Assembly: GCF_023159225.1 (NCBI RefSeq)
Contig: NC_063166.1
Coordinates: 43,455,149 to 43,519,148 of the forward strand
Length of the DNA stretch: 64,000 nucleotides
Direction: 5' to 3'
Source: Perognathus longimembris pacificus
Lineage: Eukaryota; Chordata; Mammalia; Rodentia; Heteromyidae
Below, one piece after another: positions 20,394-32,870 of this stretch; the first letter of the stretch is position 1; every line of letters starts with the position of its first letter. The position numbers and the translations under genes were made by a program. The notes beneath the pieces are model-generated. The model was not told the DNA's origin, did no database searches, and saw only the letters and a program-made list of their open reading frames with translations.

Positions 20394-20416
20394 TTTTTTG
20401 TATTATATAAATCAAA
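20394..20416. repeat. 23-bp TSD of L1, left copy
   Basis: Identical to 22329-22351; starts with six T's and ends ATAAATCAAA. The long duplication is typical of L1 target-primed reverse transcription. Confidence 0.93.
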
Positions 20417-21817
20417 ATGGCAATATTGCCAAATGCTATCTACAAATTCAATGCAATACCCATTAATATCCCAGCACTATTTTTTAATGAAATAGAGGAA
20501 GCAATCTAGAAATTCATATGGAACAATAAAAGACCTAGAATAGCAAAAACAATCCTAAGCAGAAAGAACAGTGCTGGAGGAATTACAATACCCAACTTCA
20601 AGCTTTATTATAAAGCTATAGTAATAAAAACAGCTTGGTATTGGCACAGGAACAGGCATGAAGACCAGTGGAACAGAATTGAAGACCCAGAATTGAACCC
20701 ACAGAACTACGCCTACTTAATTTTTGATAAAGGAGCTAAAACAATAGTATGGAAGAAAGATAGCCTCTTTAACAAGTGGTGCTGGCAAAACTGGCTCAAC
20801 ACATGCAACACACTAAAACTAGATCCTTATATATCACCCTGCACCAAAATCAATTCCAAATGGATTAAAGACCTCAAAATCAAAACAGACACCCTGAAAA
20901 CACTAAAGGAAGGAGCAGGAGAAACACTTGGGCTCCTTGACACAGGACGGAACTTCCTTAACAAAGACCCAGAAAGGCTACAAATCAAAGAAAGGTTGGA
21001 CAAATGGGACTGCATCAAACTGCAGAGCTTCTGCATGGCAAAGGACATAGCTCGCAAGATAAACAGAAAGCCCACAGACTGGGAGAAGATCTTTACCGGC
21101 CATTCAACGGACAAAGGCCTCATATCTAAAATATATGCAGAACTAAAAAAATTACCTTCTTCCAAAACAAAACTGCAAAGAACCAATAGCCCACTCATCA
21201 AGTGGGCTAAAGACTTACAAAGAGACTTCTCTGATGAGGAAATGAGAATGGCCAGGAGACATATGAAAAAATGCTCTACATAATTGGCCATAAAAGAAAT
21301 GCAAATCAAAACAACATTGAGATTCCATCTCACCCCAGTAAGAATGTCATATATCAAGAAAACTAACAATAACAATTGTTCGAGGAGATGTGGCCAAAAG
21401 GGAACCCTACTTCATTGTTGGTGGGAATGTAAACTGGTTCAGCCACTCTGGCAAGCAGTATGGAGATTCCTCAGAAGGCTAAATATAGAACTCCCCTATG
21501 ACCCAGCAGCCCCACTTTTGGGTATCTATCCAAAAGACCACAAACAAAATCACAGTAATGCCACCAGCACAGCAATGTTCATCACAGCACAATTTGTCAT
21601 AGCGAAAATCTGGAACCAACCCAGATGCCCCTCAGTAGACGAATGGATCAGGAAAATGTGGTACATATACACAATGGAATTTTATGCCTCTATCAGAAAG
21701 AATGACATTGTCCCATTTGTAAGGAAATGGAAGGACTTGGAAAAAATTATAGTAAGTGATGTGAGCCAGACCCAAAGAAACATGGACTCTATGGTCTCCC
21801 TTATTGGGAATAATTAG
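20417..21817 (+). pseudogene. ORF2: L1 ORF2p C-terminal region, broken
   Basis: Two long frames cover the thumb and C-terminal domains of the L1 endonuclease/reverse transcriptase. The first (20693-21283) has WYWHRN-type, [11 protein letters not shown] and [15 protein letters not shown] motifs and ends at [12 protein letters not shown] stop (TAA at 21281-21283) separates it from the second (21284-21817), which has QIKTTLRFHLTPVRM, the Cys-rich RRCGQKGTLLHCWW segment and WIRKMWYIYTMEFYASI. Upstream of 20693 further stops are visible (for example TAG at 20508). The reverse transcriptase catalytic domain is missing. Confidence 0.93.
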
Positions 21818-22328
21818 TACAGGTTTAGGCAACTCATAGCAGAGCATCACAAGGCCCAATAGCTATACCCTTATGAACACCTAAGACGATGCTAAGTGAA
21901 ATGAACTCCATGTTATGGAGACAATTGTTATATCACAGTTGTAACTACTTTCAATGTCCCATGTGTATCTGTAGCTTCTACTATTGATGATGTTCTTGTA
22001 TCACCTTCCTGTGGTTGTACCTACACTATCTCTGTAATCTTATCTGAGTATATTGGAAACCGTGTATACTGGTATTGGAACTAGGAAATTGAAATGGAAT
22101 ATCAAATTTGAGAGACACAGGGTAAAAAAAGACAACTACAATAGCAATACTTGCAAAACTGTTTGGTGTAAGTGAACTGAACACCTCAGGGGGGAAAGGG
22201 TAAGGGGGAGGGGGGAGGGGGGTATGAGGGACAAGGTAACAAACAGTACAAGAAGTGTATCCAATGCCTAACATATGAAACTGTAACCTCTCTGTATATC
22301 AGTTTGATAATAAAAATTTGAAAAAAAA
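20417..22328 (+). mobile_element. 5'-truncated L1 (ORF2 C-terminus plus 3' UTR)
   Basis: A 1.9-kb L1 insertion between perfect 23-bp duplications. The 5' end starts inside ORF2 (20417). ORF2 ends near 21817, and the 3' UTR contains a G-rich tract at 22190-22225 and AATAAA-like ATAATAAAAATTTG before the A tail. The 5' truncation means it cannot move by itself. Confidence 0.95.
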
Positions 22329-22351
22329 TTTTTTGTATTATATAAATCAAA
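22329..22351. repeat. 23-bp TSD of L1, right copy
   Basis: Matches 20394-20416 exactly. Confidence 0.93.
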
Positions 22352-22585
22352 CAAATAGAATGGCATGGCATGCGGTCTCTTGTGACTGGTTTCTTTCAAG
22401 CATACTTTCAAGGCTTGTCTATGTTATAATAGATGAAGTGTCAGAACTTCATTGTTGCCAACTGCTAAGAACGAACAGTGTTGTCATAACAATAACAAAA
22501 ATAACTTCATTCTGTGGCTAAATAACTTTCTATTATATCACATTTTGTTTACCCATTCATCAGTAGCAGTAATGTTTGGAAAAAA
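22352..22585 (-). mobile_element. Very old L1 remnant, antisense (right part)
   Basis: TCTTGTGACTGGTTTCTTTC and CACATTTTGTTTACCCATTC followed by CATCAG are hallmarks of reversed ancient L1 3' ends as I remember them. The young L1 at 20417 landed inside it. Confidence 0.5.
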
Positions 22586-22652
22586 AGGCAGCTAAAATTA
22601 GATGTTTTTCCTTTTTGTTGCTGTTGTTTCTTTGTTGGTTGGTTTTATTTGG

Positions 22653-22790
22653 CTGGTATCAGGGCTTGACCTCAAGGCCTCACACTCACTCGCCTTTTTC
22701 TATTCTTGAATAGTGTTCTACCAATTGAACCATGCCTCCAGTCCAGCTTTTTGCTGGTTAATTCCTGATGGAGTCTCATGGACTCCAAGA
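22653..22790 (-). repeat. SINE-B fragment
   Basis: ID-like tail and linker (CCAGCTTTTTGCTGGTTAATT); the head is missing. Confidence 0.68.
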
Positions 22791-23253
22791 CTAAGCCTAG
22801 CCCAGCTGTACCTGGCTGTACATGCAGACAGCAGTCTCTGCACACCTGCGCCTGAGGGGATGCTGATCTGTGACCCCCATGCCCGCATATCCACGGAAGG
22901 CCCTGGCTGCTGGTGCCATTTCTCAGGCTGGTCACCTTCCACAGGTCCTGCATTTGGGGAATCAAGAGTTGGTCTGGAGTTCTAAGTGTGTCCTGGCTCC
23001 CCAGTAAGTCCCTTGCATTGAGCAGCTGGGCCTGAGAACCATTAGCACGAGCTAATTTGTTGGTAAACCACTTCAACATGAGTTACACCACTGGATTTCC
23101 AATTTGTTTATCAAAACAAACTCAACTTCTGTCTGGGGAGGGTCAGTCTATCCCTTTCCCAAGGAATTACCATGTAATGTCAACCATTTTCCTTTCTGTC
23201 TCTGAGCTGCATCTCAGGGTCCTCTGAGTCAGCTGACAAAGATGCCTACTTCC
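22791..23253. other. Intergenic unique sequence
   Basis: Moderately GC-rich, with chance frames on both strands. No homology recognised. Confidence 0.4.
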
Positions 23254-23270
23254 AAGAAAACATAGATGAG

Positions 23271-23475
23271 GGGCTGGGGATATGGCCTAGTGGCAAGAGT
23301 GCTCACCTCGTATACAAGAAGTCCTGGGTTCGATTCCCCAGCACCACATATACAGAAAATGGCCAGAAGTGGCGCTGTGGCTCTGAAGTGGCAGAGTGCT
23401 AGCCTTGAGCAAAAGGAAGCCAGGGACAGTGCTCAGCCCCTGAGTCCAAGGCCCAGGACTGGCAAAAAAAAAAAA
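23271..23475 (+). repeat. SINE-A with perfect TSD
   Basis: AAGAAAACATAGATGAG (17 bp) at 23254-23270 and 23476-23492. Confidence 0.95.
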
Positions 23476-23572
23476 AAGAAAACATAGATGAGAGCCTGGC
23501 AATGCAGTGTGGCATGGATTTTAGGGGCTTGGTTTTCAGTATCCGCTTTACAAATTTGCCCTATATAAAGAG

Positions 23573-23790
23573 TGGCTGCTGGCAGCTCATGACTGTAATC
23601 CTAGCTACTCAGGAGACCTAGATCTAAGGATCATGGTTCAAATCCAGCTTGGGCAGGAAAGCTGTGAAACTGTTATCTCCACTTAAATACCAAAAAAGCT
23701 AGACGTAGAGCACTAGCCTTGAGCAAAGAAGCTCAAGTGTAGCTCAAGCCCTCAGTTCAAACACCAGGACTAGAGGGGAAAAAAAAAAGA
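23573..23790 (+). repeat. SINE-B
   Basis: GGCTGCTGGCAGCTCATGAC head. The A-rich tail leads into the GAAA/GGAA stretch at 23791-23880. Confidence 0.82.
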
Positions 23791-23880
23791 AAAAGTTGAA
23801 AGGAAGAAAGGAAGGAAGGACTGAAGGAAAGAAAGGAAGAGAAAGAAAGAAAGGAAGAAAAAAGATGGAAAAGAAAAAAG
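23791..23880. repeat. (GAAA/GGAA)n purine tract
   Basis: Imperfect tetranucleotide array between a SINE-B tail and an ID monomer. Confidence 0.9.
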
Positions 23881-23883
23881 CCA

Positions 23884-23957
23884 GGAGCCAGGCTGTAGCT
23901 CAATGGCAAAGCGCTTGCCTAGCAAGTGCAATATCCTGGGTTCAGTCCCTAGTACAA
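23884..23957 (+). repeat. ID SINE, monomer
   Basis: Single tRNA-like ID unit: GTAGCTCAATGGCAAAGCG (A box) and GGGTTCAGTCCCTAGTAC (B box). It lacks the second unit that defines SINE-A. Confidence 0.82.
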
Positions 23958-23960
23958 GAA

Positions 23961-24041
23961 AGAGAGGAAGGAAGGAAGGAAGGAAGGAAGGAAGGAAGGA
24001 AGGAAGGAAGGAAGGAAGGAAGGAAGGAAGGAAGGAAGGAA
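23961..24041. repeat. (GGAA)n microsatellite
   Basis: About 20 perfect GGAA units grown from the ID monomer's tail. Confidence 0.97.
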
Positions 24042-24050
24042 AGAAAGAAA

Positions 24051-24245
24051 AGGGGCTGGGAATGTGGCTAGTGGTAGAGTGCTTGCCTCGTATACAGGAA
24101 GCCCTGGGTTCAATTCCTCAGCACCACGTATTTAGAAAAAGCCAGAAGTGGTGCTGTGGTTCAAGTGGCAGAGTGCTAGCCTTGAGCAAAAAGAAGCCAG
24201 GGACAATGCTCAGGCCCTGAGTTCAAGCCCCACGACTGGCAAAAA
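24051..24245 (+). repeat. SINE-A
   Basis: AGGGGCTGGGAATGTGGCTAG to CACGACTGGCAAAAAGG; inserted at the end of the GGAA array. Confidence 0.92.
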
Positions 24246-24320
24246 GGACAAGGAGGAGGAAGGGAGGAGGAGGGGGGAGGAGGGAAAGAAGAGGGGAGGA
24301 GGAGGAGGGGGGAGGAGGAG
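24246..24320. repeat. GGA-rich purine tract
   Basis: AGGAGGAAGGGAGGAGGAGG-type array following the SINE-A tail. Confidence 0.93.
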
Positions 24321-24422
24321 ACAAAAAATACAGTTAAAAACAAAAAAATCCAAAACTTTGGGTAAAGTGATAAAGCAAATAAGCTCAGGGGCAGTGAGTT
24401 CAAGCCCCAGGACCAACAGAGT

Positions 24423-24464
24423 GAGAGAGGGAGAGAGCAAGAGAGAGAGAGAGAGAGAGAGAGA
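24423..24464. repeat. (GA)n microsatellite
   Basis: Mostly GAGA repeats, lightly interrupted at the 5' end. Confidence 0.95.
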
Positions 24465-25492
<1,028 letters not shown>

Positions 25493-25703
25493 TCAGCACT
25501 GGTCCCAAGGCTTGAACTCAGGGCCTGGTGCTGTCCCAGAGCCTTTGTGCTCAAAGCTGGTGCTCTACCACTTGAGTCCCAGCTTTTTTCCTTTTCTGGG
25601 GGGAGGGTGTGTTGAATTGGGTACGAATCTTAGGAAGTTCCTGCCCGGACTGACTTCCAACCATGATCCTCAGACCCCAGCCTCCTGAACAGGATTAGAG
25701 CAG
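25493..25703 (-). repeat. SINE-B
   Basis: Reverse copy with CCATGATCCTCAGACCCCAG in the head; internal part diverged. Confidence 0.75.
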
Positions 25704-25952
25704 TCTTCTTTTAAATTAAAACGCCAGTAAATGATTTAGTAGCCTGGCCTGATGCAGCCACCTGAAGGTGACAGTATGAGGCTGTTTTCTGGCAAGTTCC
25801 CAGAGACATTTGAGTCTTTGCAGGAAGATTTGTTTCTCTAGGACAGGTGATCATGGCTTCTGAGCTCTGCAAGTCCTCAGTGCCCACTCCCACCCCACCC
25901 CTGCGCGGTAGTGCCACTGGCAGCCAGGTTCTTGTCAATAGATTGTGGGGGG

Positions 25953-26001
25953 TGTGCGCGCGCACGCGCGCGCGCGCGTGTGTGTGTGTGTGTGTGTGTG
26001 T
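25953..26001. repeat. (CG)n/(TG)n alternating purine-pyrimidine tract
   Basis: GCGCGCACGCGCGCGCGCGC followed by TGTG repeats; the CG core survives despite general CpG depletion. Confidence 0.96.
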
Positions 26002-26200
26002 GACAGAGAGACAGAGAGACAGAGACAGACAGTGAGGAAGGGAGGGATGGAAGAAGAAAGGAAAGGAGAAAGAAAAAAGACAAAGATAAAAGGAAGGGAG
26101 GGAGGGAAGGAGGAGGGAAGAGGGAGAGAAGGAGGGAGGGAGGAAAGAAAGAAGGAAGGAGGGAGGAAGGAAGAAAGTAAAGAAGGAGGCAGGCAGGCAG
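26002..26200. repeat. GA-rich polypurine region
   Basis: ACAGAGAGACAGAGACAGAC then GGGAGGGA/GAAGGAGG arrays and (GGCA)n at 26187-26200. Confidence 0.93.
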
Positions 26201-26377
26201 GCCAGCACACATACCTGTGGGCTGAGCTCTCTGGGTCACTGTGAAGCTGTCCTTGTGTCTGTTGGTTGGTCTGTCTGTCTTTCCCTGCCTCCACCACACT
26301 TCTCTGGTCCATGCTGTCTCCTTATTGACCACCCCCCCTTGCTTTTGTCATTCATTTGTGTTCTTTTGTCATTTGCC

Positions 26378-26569
26378 TCAGGACCTGGGTATTAAGGCTA
26401 ATCACTCTATCACTTGAGCCACAGCAACACTTCTGGTTTTTGAGTGGTTAATTGGAGATAAGAGTCTCATGGGGACTTTCCTACCTTGGCTGGCTTCAAA
26501 CCATAATCTGCAGATCTCAGCCTCCTGAGTGGCTCAGATTACAGGCTTGAGCCACTGGCACCTGACCTG
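26378..26569 (-). repeat. SINE-B
   Basis: Reverse copy ending CAGATTACAGGCTTGAGCC; the extreme 3' tail is missing. Confidence 0.8.
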
Positions 26570-26848
26570 TCATTCATTCTTAGCCAAACGTCCAGTCAGT
26601 CTCACCTTCATTCGGTATTATACATAACTCCAAATTACCTCAACTTCATGAATTTTACTAGTCTATTATGAAAAATCAAATGATTTCTTTTTTTTCCTTC
26701 TTAACAAACAAGGGTAGGAATGGTAAGTAAAAATGTTGTCTTTTCTATCTTGGATTTTAAAAAGCCATTTGTATGTGTTTCAACAATTTTACGTGACATC
26801 ACTTTTTTCACTTTCCACTAAACCAAGTCCCTTTCTCCATAATTTTCT

Positions 26849-27065
26849 TTTTTGTTTGTTTGTTTGTTTTTTTGGCCAGTCCTGGGGCTTGGACTCAGGG
26901 ACTGAGCACTGTCCCTGGCTTCTTTTTGCTCAAGGCTAGCACCCTACCACTTGAGCCACAGCGCCACTTCTGGCCATTTTCTATATATGTGGTGCTGGGG
27001 AATTGAACCCAGGGCCTCATGTATACGAGACAAGCACTCTTGCCACTAGGCCATATCCCTAGCCC
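26849..27065 (-). repeat. SINE-A with near-perfect TSD
   Basis: TCTCCATAATTTTC before and TCTCTATAATTTTC after; tail is (TTTG)n. Confidence 0.92.
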
Positions 27066-27147
27066 TCTCTATAATTTTCAATGTCTTCACAAAATGCACT
27101 TTGTTGTTTGTAACTTGACAGCATTTCTATTTGTGTAGGTGTGCATG

Positions 27148-27271
27148 CCAGTACTGGAGCTTAAACTCTAAGCCATACATTCTCACTGCCCCAGGTGGCT
27201 TTGAACCTGAATGCTCACATCTCGGGCTCCTGAGTAGCTAGGTTTACAGGTGTGAGCCTCAGGCACCCAGC
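27148..27271 (-). repeat. SINE-B, internally deleted
   Basis: The tail end and the reversed head are present, but most of the ID-like part is missing. Confidence 0.68.
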
Positions 27272-27797
27272 GGAGCACTCAGTAAGTATAGTTGCAACTG
27301 CCTACCGGTTATATAGGACCCCCACCCATTTGCCTAGCATCAAGCAGCATTTGGAAAAATACACTTTATCCCAATTAATAGGTGAAAGAGTTTGATATTC
27401 TCATTTATATTTAATAATTGGTGAATTGGAGATTCAAACAACAGCAAAGGAAGATTTCTATTTGTAAAAAAAAAAAAGAATCCTGCAGAAGGAATTGTGC
27501 TTATCAAATGAAAGGCACACAGGTTATTAAAGCCCAACTGCAAAATGATGAAGGTTTCTGAGCTTATAGTTGGTGTGTTCATGACAGAAAGCCAGCAATT
27601 TTCCTCCAGGGGGCTCATTTCTACCAAGGTAGTGGCTTGGCTTCCTGGCAGAGATGGGAATAAAGCTGCTTGTGTTAAGTAGTGGGAAACCTGCAGCCAA
27701 AATTAGAGTTCTGAGCATCTCTTTACCTCCACCTGCAGGCCTTGAAGGAAGCAAGGTTAACTTTGTTGTGCAAGACTTTCCCTGTGCAGAAAGAATA
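27272..27797. other. Intergenic unique sequence
   Basis: AT-rich, no recognised repeat or gene. Confidence 0.4.
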
Positions 27798-27798
27798 G

Positions 27799-27963
27799 TC
27801 TTCTTCTTCTTCTTTTTCTTCTTCTTCTTCTTCTTCTTCTTCTTCTTCTTCTTCTTCTTCTTCTTCTTCTTCTTCTTCTTCTTCTTCTTCCTCCTCCTCC
27901 TCCTCCTCCTCCTCCTCTCCTTCTCTTCCTCTCCTCCTCTTCCTCCTCCTTCTCCTCTTCCTC
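27799..27963. repeat. (TTC)n then (TCC)n polypyrimidine tract
   Basis: About 90 bases of TTC repeat followed by about 70 of TCC-type repeat; directly joined to the 3' end of the SINE-B at 27964. Confidence 0.96.
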
Positions 27964-28410
27964 AGGGCCTAGGTACTATCCCTTAGCTTTCTCACGCAAG
28001 ATTGGTGCTCTGGTCTGGGAATGTGGCTTAGTGGTAGAGTGCTTGCTTAGCAGGCATGAAGCCCTGGGTTCAATTTCTCAGTACCACATAAACAGAAAAA
28101 GCCAGAAGTAGTGCTGTGGCTCAATTGGTAGAGTGCTAGCTTTGAGCAAAAGAAGCTCAGGGACAGTGCCCAGGCACTGAGTTCAAGTATTGGGACTGGC
28201 AAAAAAAAAGAAAGAAAGAAAGAGAAAAAGACTGGTGCTATACCTCAGACTGGTGCTCTACTTCTTGAGTCACAGTTCCACGTCCAGCTTTTTGCTGGTT
28301 AATTGAAAATAAGAGTCTCATGGGACTTTGCTGCCTGGGCTGGCTTTAAACCATGATCCTCAGATCTCAGCCTCCTGAGTAGTTAGGATTACAGGCATAA
28401 GCCACTGGCC
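27964..28410 (-). repeat. SINE-B split by SINE-A
   Basis: The tail end is at 27964-28011, and the remainder with linker and head at 28231-28410. A + strand SINE-A (28012-28215) lies between. Confidence 0.82.
28012..28230 (+). repeat. SINE-A nested in SINE-B
   Basis: TCTGGGAATGTGGCTTAG start, GACTGGCAAAAAAAAAG end with short GAAA extension. A similar GA(C/T)TGGTGCT flanks both sides. Confidence 0.88.
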
Positions 28411-29567
28411 CATAGCTACTTTTTCATTCTTGTGTAGCCCCCCTGCCATTTCCTTGTCACGCAGATTTTGGTATCTGGTTATCCTGCTGTCTGTAAGCTG
28501 ACCTGCATCACTGTTATTCTGCTTGCTGCCATTCACTTGCTGTTGTCTGTCCTGCTTCACCTCTGTATTTATCTTACTCTCTTAGATCGCCCCTCCTTCT
28601 CTTTTCAATACCTTTATTCCACACTTCTCCCCATCAGTGTTCCCTCCTGTGTATACTCTTTCCTATGGATGAAAATATGGGGGACTGTATGATATATGTA
28701 TGACTATATGAATACATTTAGTTGTCCATATATCGACTAGCACTGTTCTAGCGCTCCCTCTGCTTTTGAGGTTTCATCATTGAACATCATGTTTTTAAGA
28801 TATATCCACATTTGTTATTATTATTGTAGTGCTATTGATGGGTGACACTGGATTGGACTCGGGGCCTTGTGCCTGCTCAGTTGGCAGTCCACGGGGAGCC
28901 ACTCCTCCAGTCTCTGTCCATGTTATTATGCATACCTTTAGTTCATTCTTCCTGACTGGTCCAAGAATTGCAAGGTCAGTCTCTCTTGCACAGTTTCCTT
29001 TTCTTCTCCCCTCATGATTGACACCTAGGTTGTTTCTAAGCCCTCGATCATTTAGGATGTTGCACTTGAATTTTGAGTTTTTAGGCCCAAACTCCAGAAC
29101 TTTCTTCTGTCAGGTCCAGCCACTTGTCCCCATTTGCCAAATGAGGAGGCATGCTGAATAGCTGGGGAAGATTTTTTTAGGTGGCAGGCATGGGAAGACA
29201 GTACTTAGGTACATCTTGAGTCATCTGCAGCTGTTGTGGGTAGGGGCTGTAGACATTGGGTTGAATAGGGAGCATTGGCCGCAGGGTGAGAAGGCATGCA
29301 CTGTCACAGGTGTGTTCCGAGGTGACCTGACCGTCAATTGTCTCAGGACTGGCTGGTGGGATCTTGTTACAATAGGAGTCACTGACACCGGTCAGGTTCT
29401 CCACTCCTTCCTGGATTCCACAGAGAAGGCTCAGAACAAAGGATGTAGATACAAAATGAAGGTGTCTGGGATACCCAGCCTTTATCCTGGACCCACCTTA
29501 TCTGTAGACCCAAGTAAGGAGTCAGTGTTTCTCAATTTAAAACATAAAGACAGGAAGAAACAACTTT
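28411..29567. other. Intergenic sequence
   Basis: 1.15 kb without a clear gene. 28840-28930 is weakly like a degraded SINE-B tail. Frames up to 117 codons (29216-29569) carry no recognisable motif. Confidence 0.4.
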
Positions 29568-29800
29568 AGCTAGGTGCTGGTGGCTCATGCCTGTAATCTT
29601 AGCTACTTATGAGGCTAGTTCAAAGATCCCAGTTTGAAGCCAGCCCAGACAGATAAATTCAGGAGATTCTTATCTCTAAGTAACCAGCAAAAGGCCAGAA
29701 GTAGAGGTGTGGCTCAAATGTAGAGCACCACCCTTGGATGGAAAGAGCCAAGTAAGAGCTCAAGGCTGTGAGTTCTAAGCCTCAGTAGCAGCACACACAA
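29568..29800 (+). repeat. SINE-B
   Basis: TAGGTGCTGGTGGCTCATGCC head; tail ends GCAGCACACACAAAAAA. Confidence 0.85.
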
Positions 29801-30557
29801 AAAAGTCATTTTTAAGCCCCCAGGAAGGAGACACAGGCCCAAGAGTGAGGAATGCTGGGAGATCAGGCACATGTTTGCTCCTCTGATTTCTCCAGGTATG
29901 GACAGACTGCTTGCTCTCCAAGCTGCTAAGCCAAGCCATCCCACACAGCAGTGCATGAAGGTCTGGAAGTTTCTTGGGAGACAGAAGGGCTTTCCATTTG
30001 AAGGATAAAATAAATCTGTCAGTACACAGCAGGTTCACAGGCAATACTTGGTTGCTGCAATGATTTGGGCAGAAAGTCCTGACCAGTGAGGAACACATGT
30101 ATGTGCAATACACACTTGTACACACATTCACAAAGGTACACATGCCTTAGCTCCACAGCACAGGCTGGGAGCAGGAACTGGCCTAACTTCTGTTTTATCA
30201 AATGGAAGCCCATTCATCAACCAAGGCCCGCTATGATGCAGAATTTGCCAATGCTGCTCTCAGGGGCAGAGCCCACTGAGAGCTTGACTCAGCAGCCGGC
30301 AGAGACCATGTGGGCTGCGGTCCTGTAGCAGGAGAGCCTGCTTAGGGCTGCAGCACAGGGCAGGCGGGCCTGCTAGTGTTGCTGCTCTACGGCCAAAGCT
30401 GCTGAATCTCTTCTGGTTCTTGTGGCAGGAGGTCAACATATGAAGCTGAGGACAATGGAGGATGAGTGTGAAGCACTTAATACACAAGAGAAGTATCTAA
30501 CCCAAAAGTCACAAGCACTACTTCCCATCAGCATCTATTCTCTCTTCTTCAGGGGGC
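29801..30557. other. Intergenic unique sequence
   Basis: No gene or repeat recognised; several chance frames on both strands. Confidence 0.4.
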
Positions 30558-30645
30558 TGTGTGTGTGTGTGTGTGTGTGTCTGTGTGTGTGTGTGTCTGT
30601 GTGTGTGTGTGTCTGTGTCTGTCTGTCTGTGTCTGTGTCTGTGCC
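30558..30645. repeat. (GT)n microsatellite with CTGT variants
   Basis: GT array interrupted by regular TCTG units. Confidence 0.96.
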
Positions 30646-30919
30646 TACCCCCTCCTCCATGACTCTGAGTCTGTGAATTTTATACCCTGGACTGTGCTCT
30701 TTGGTTACCCTATCATAATTAAATGTTTTAGAAGATAACACTTTATTGGCCAGCTCCCACAATATTTTGATTGGTTATTGATCAGGGCCCTTCTGCAGAT
30801 TATCTTTTAGAAGCAGGTTGGACAAGGCAGAGGCTAGATGTTCTGATGCAATTAATCTTTTGTTTTTAATTAACTGTGTGCTCACACGCTTGTGCATGTG
30901 TGCATGCGAGCTCATGTGT

Positions 30920-31132
30920 GTGCCAGTATTAGGGCTTGGGCTTGGGCACTGTTCCTTAGTGTTTTCTTACTCAAAGCTGTTACTCTACTACTTGAGCCAT
31001 ACTTCAACTTTTGGCTTTTTGGTGCTTAATTGGAAATACAAGTCTCATAGACTTTCCTGCTTTGAACTGGTATCCACAAATCTTAGCTTTCTGAGTAGCT
31101 AAAATTATAGACATGAGCCACTAGCATCTGCC
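30920..31132 (-). repeat. SINE-B
   Basis: Reverse copy preceded by irregular TGTGCATGTGTGCATG sequence. Confidence 0.78.
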
Positions 31133-32369
31133 AAGTTTTGCATTTGAATTAGGCTTGTTAGGCTAAAATGTTACCATTGGGGGCTGCATCTAACTAATTT
31201 TCTTCTTCACTCTGCCCTGCAAAACATCTGAAACTCAAAGTTGAGTAGGGATTGAGGCTCAACCAGGAGCTTTGCGACTATGACTGCACAGCCATTGTCT
31301 GGGATTATCTGATCTCAGCAGAATTTATTTTGCTGTGGTTACCTGATTTGTTCAACAATGAGTATAAAAATAGAATGTTTCGAAATAGCTTGTGTCTGTA
31401 CAGTTAACAACAAAATGACCTAACAGATGTCTTAGTTGACCTTCCACAATGTTTTCAAGATATCCTTTTTTGACATAATGGAAGGCAGTGGACATTGTAT
31501 CCATGTGATACAATGTTCCTTTCTGAGATAAATTGAGGATCAACTATGGTAGTTGAGTCATCCTCAAGACAACAGGTATTTCAGTTGATGTCCATATGTC
31601 TTTAAGTAAAAGATTCTGTTGCTGAGCTCCATGGATGTACTAAAAGTTCCCCACTTCGTGTCTGCATTCTTTCAGTTGAGCCATTTTCTGCTACAGTCAC
31701 TTCATAACAATGTTGGTCTTCAAGAAAGAGGAGAATCATTGATAAACATGTATGGAAAGCACACCACCCCTCAAATAGGCAATGGCTTCTTCTAATCGCT
31801 TACAGAAAACAGACAAAGTTTAGGAGACCCCTTGCCAGACAACTTGCTCCTGCTCGGTCCCAGTGGTACAGCTGAGGGAGAGTTAGGTGTCCTTGGTTAG
31901 ACAGATAAGGATTAAAAAAATGGTGTGTGCCTCATCGTAGTGCTACTTCTTCCCATAATGCCTTAGGTTCCCACTAGCTGGTTCTTCTTCCCATAATGTC
32001 CTAGGGTTCCATCCAAATGTTTCTCCCCATAATGCCCTGAGCTCCTGGGCAACCATGCACAAGCCATCAAGCAATCAGTGCCAAGTCCAGGAGAGGAGAT
32101 GTATGAAGAGCCCCATACTGTAATAATGGTCCTCTGAGTGAACTTTGTGGGATGCTGCTCTTTAGGGCCCCTCTCCACAGAATCTATTTCCACTTTCATT
32201 TCAATTTTAAATACACTGGCTCTGTCTGCTTTAAATATTTTCCTGCCTTTTAATTCTTTAGTCAGCAGAGAAAAAAAAAAGTCCATACTCACATTGTATG
32301 ATTACTTCTCTAGAATTCTTCCATAGACAAAAACTCAGCTAATGGTTATACCTGTGACCTGAGGCAGGG
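31133..32369. other. Intergenic sequence, possible old LTR-element debris
   Basis: No gene. 31930-32040 holds a short repeated motif (CTTCTTCCCATAATG, three loosely spaced copies). 31820-31860 resembles the start of the LTR-like sequence at 49540 (TTGCCAGACAACTTG against TTGCCAGGCAATTTG). Confidence 0.45.
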
Positions 32370-32370
32370 A

Positions 32371-32646
32371 TTTTTTTTTTGTTTGTTTGTTTCTTTCTTT
32401 CTTGTTTGTTCTGGTACTGGAACTTGAATTCAGGACCTGTAAGCTGCCTCTTAGTTATTGTTGTTGTTGATGTTTTCCCTGCTCAAGGCTGGTATTCTAC
32501 CACTTGAAACCAACTTCCACTTCAAACTTTTTCTGGTTACAGATAAGTCTCTCCAATTTGTTTGGCTAGCTGGCTTTGAACTGTAATGCTCAGCGCCCAG
32601 CCTCCTGAGTAGCTAGGATTACAAGTGTGAGTCATCAGTGCTAAGC
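32371..32646 (-). repeat. SINE-B, expanded
   Basis: Reverse copy with (TTTG)/(TTTC) tail and a small TTG expansion around 32458-32470. Confidence 0.78.
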
Positions 32647-32649
32647 TTG

Positions 32650-32870
32650 AGACTGTTTTACCTGTGCATACCTTTCTCACCTCCTGCTCCTAATCCTATC
32701 TAACCTGAAGCCAATTTCTATCCTCTGGAAGACCACAGATGGACTGAGGTGCTGTCTTCCTATTGCTGCCATGTCATAAATCTCCTTTTCAGCCCTCCAC
32801 AGTCTCTCATTAGTGCATGGGGGCAAGTGGCCAGACCTAACTTGGGACTACAGTGTAAAAACAATTATAG
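32650..32870 (+). mobile_element. LTR-like fragment, same family as 49530-49960
   Basis: Shares CCTAACCTGAAGCCAATTTC-like and AGTGGCCAGACCTAACTTGG blocks, in the same order and spacing, with 49690-49785. It is probably an old MaLR/ERVL-type LTR; the family name is not certain. Confidence 0.55.

Noticed and set aside
23884..23957. Candidate tRNA gene
   Set aside because: A- and B-box-like sequences and cloverleaf remnants are those of an ID SINE; the acceptor stem does not pair and a repeat tail follows.
23961..24041. CRISPR-like direct repeats
   Set aside because: It is a simple tetranucleotide microsatellite without spacers, in a mammalian genome.
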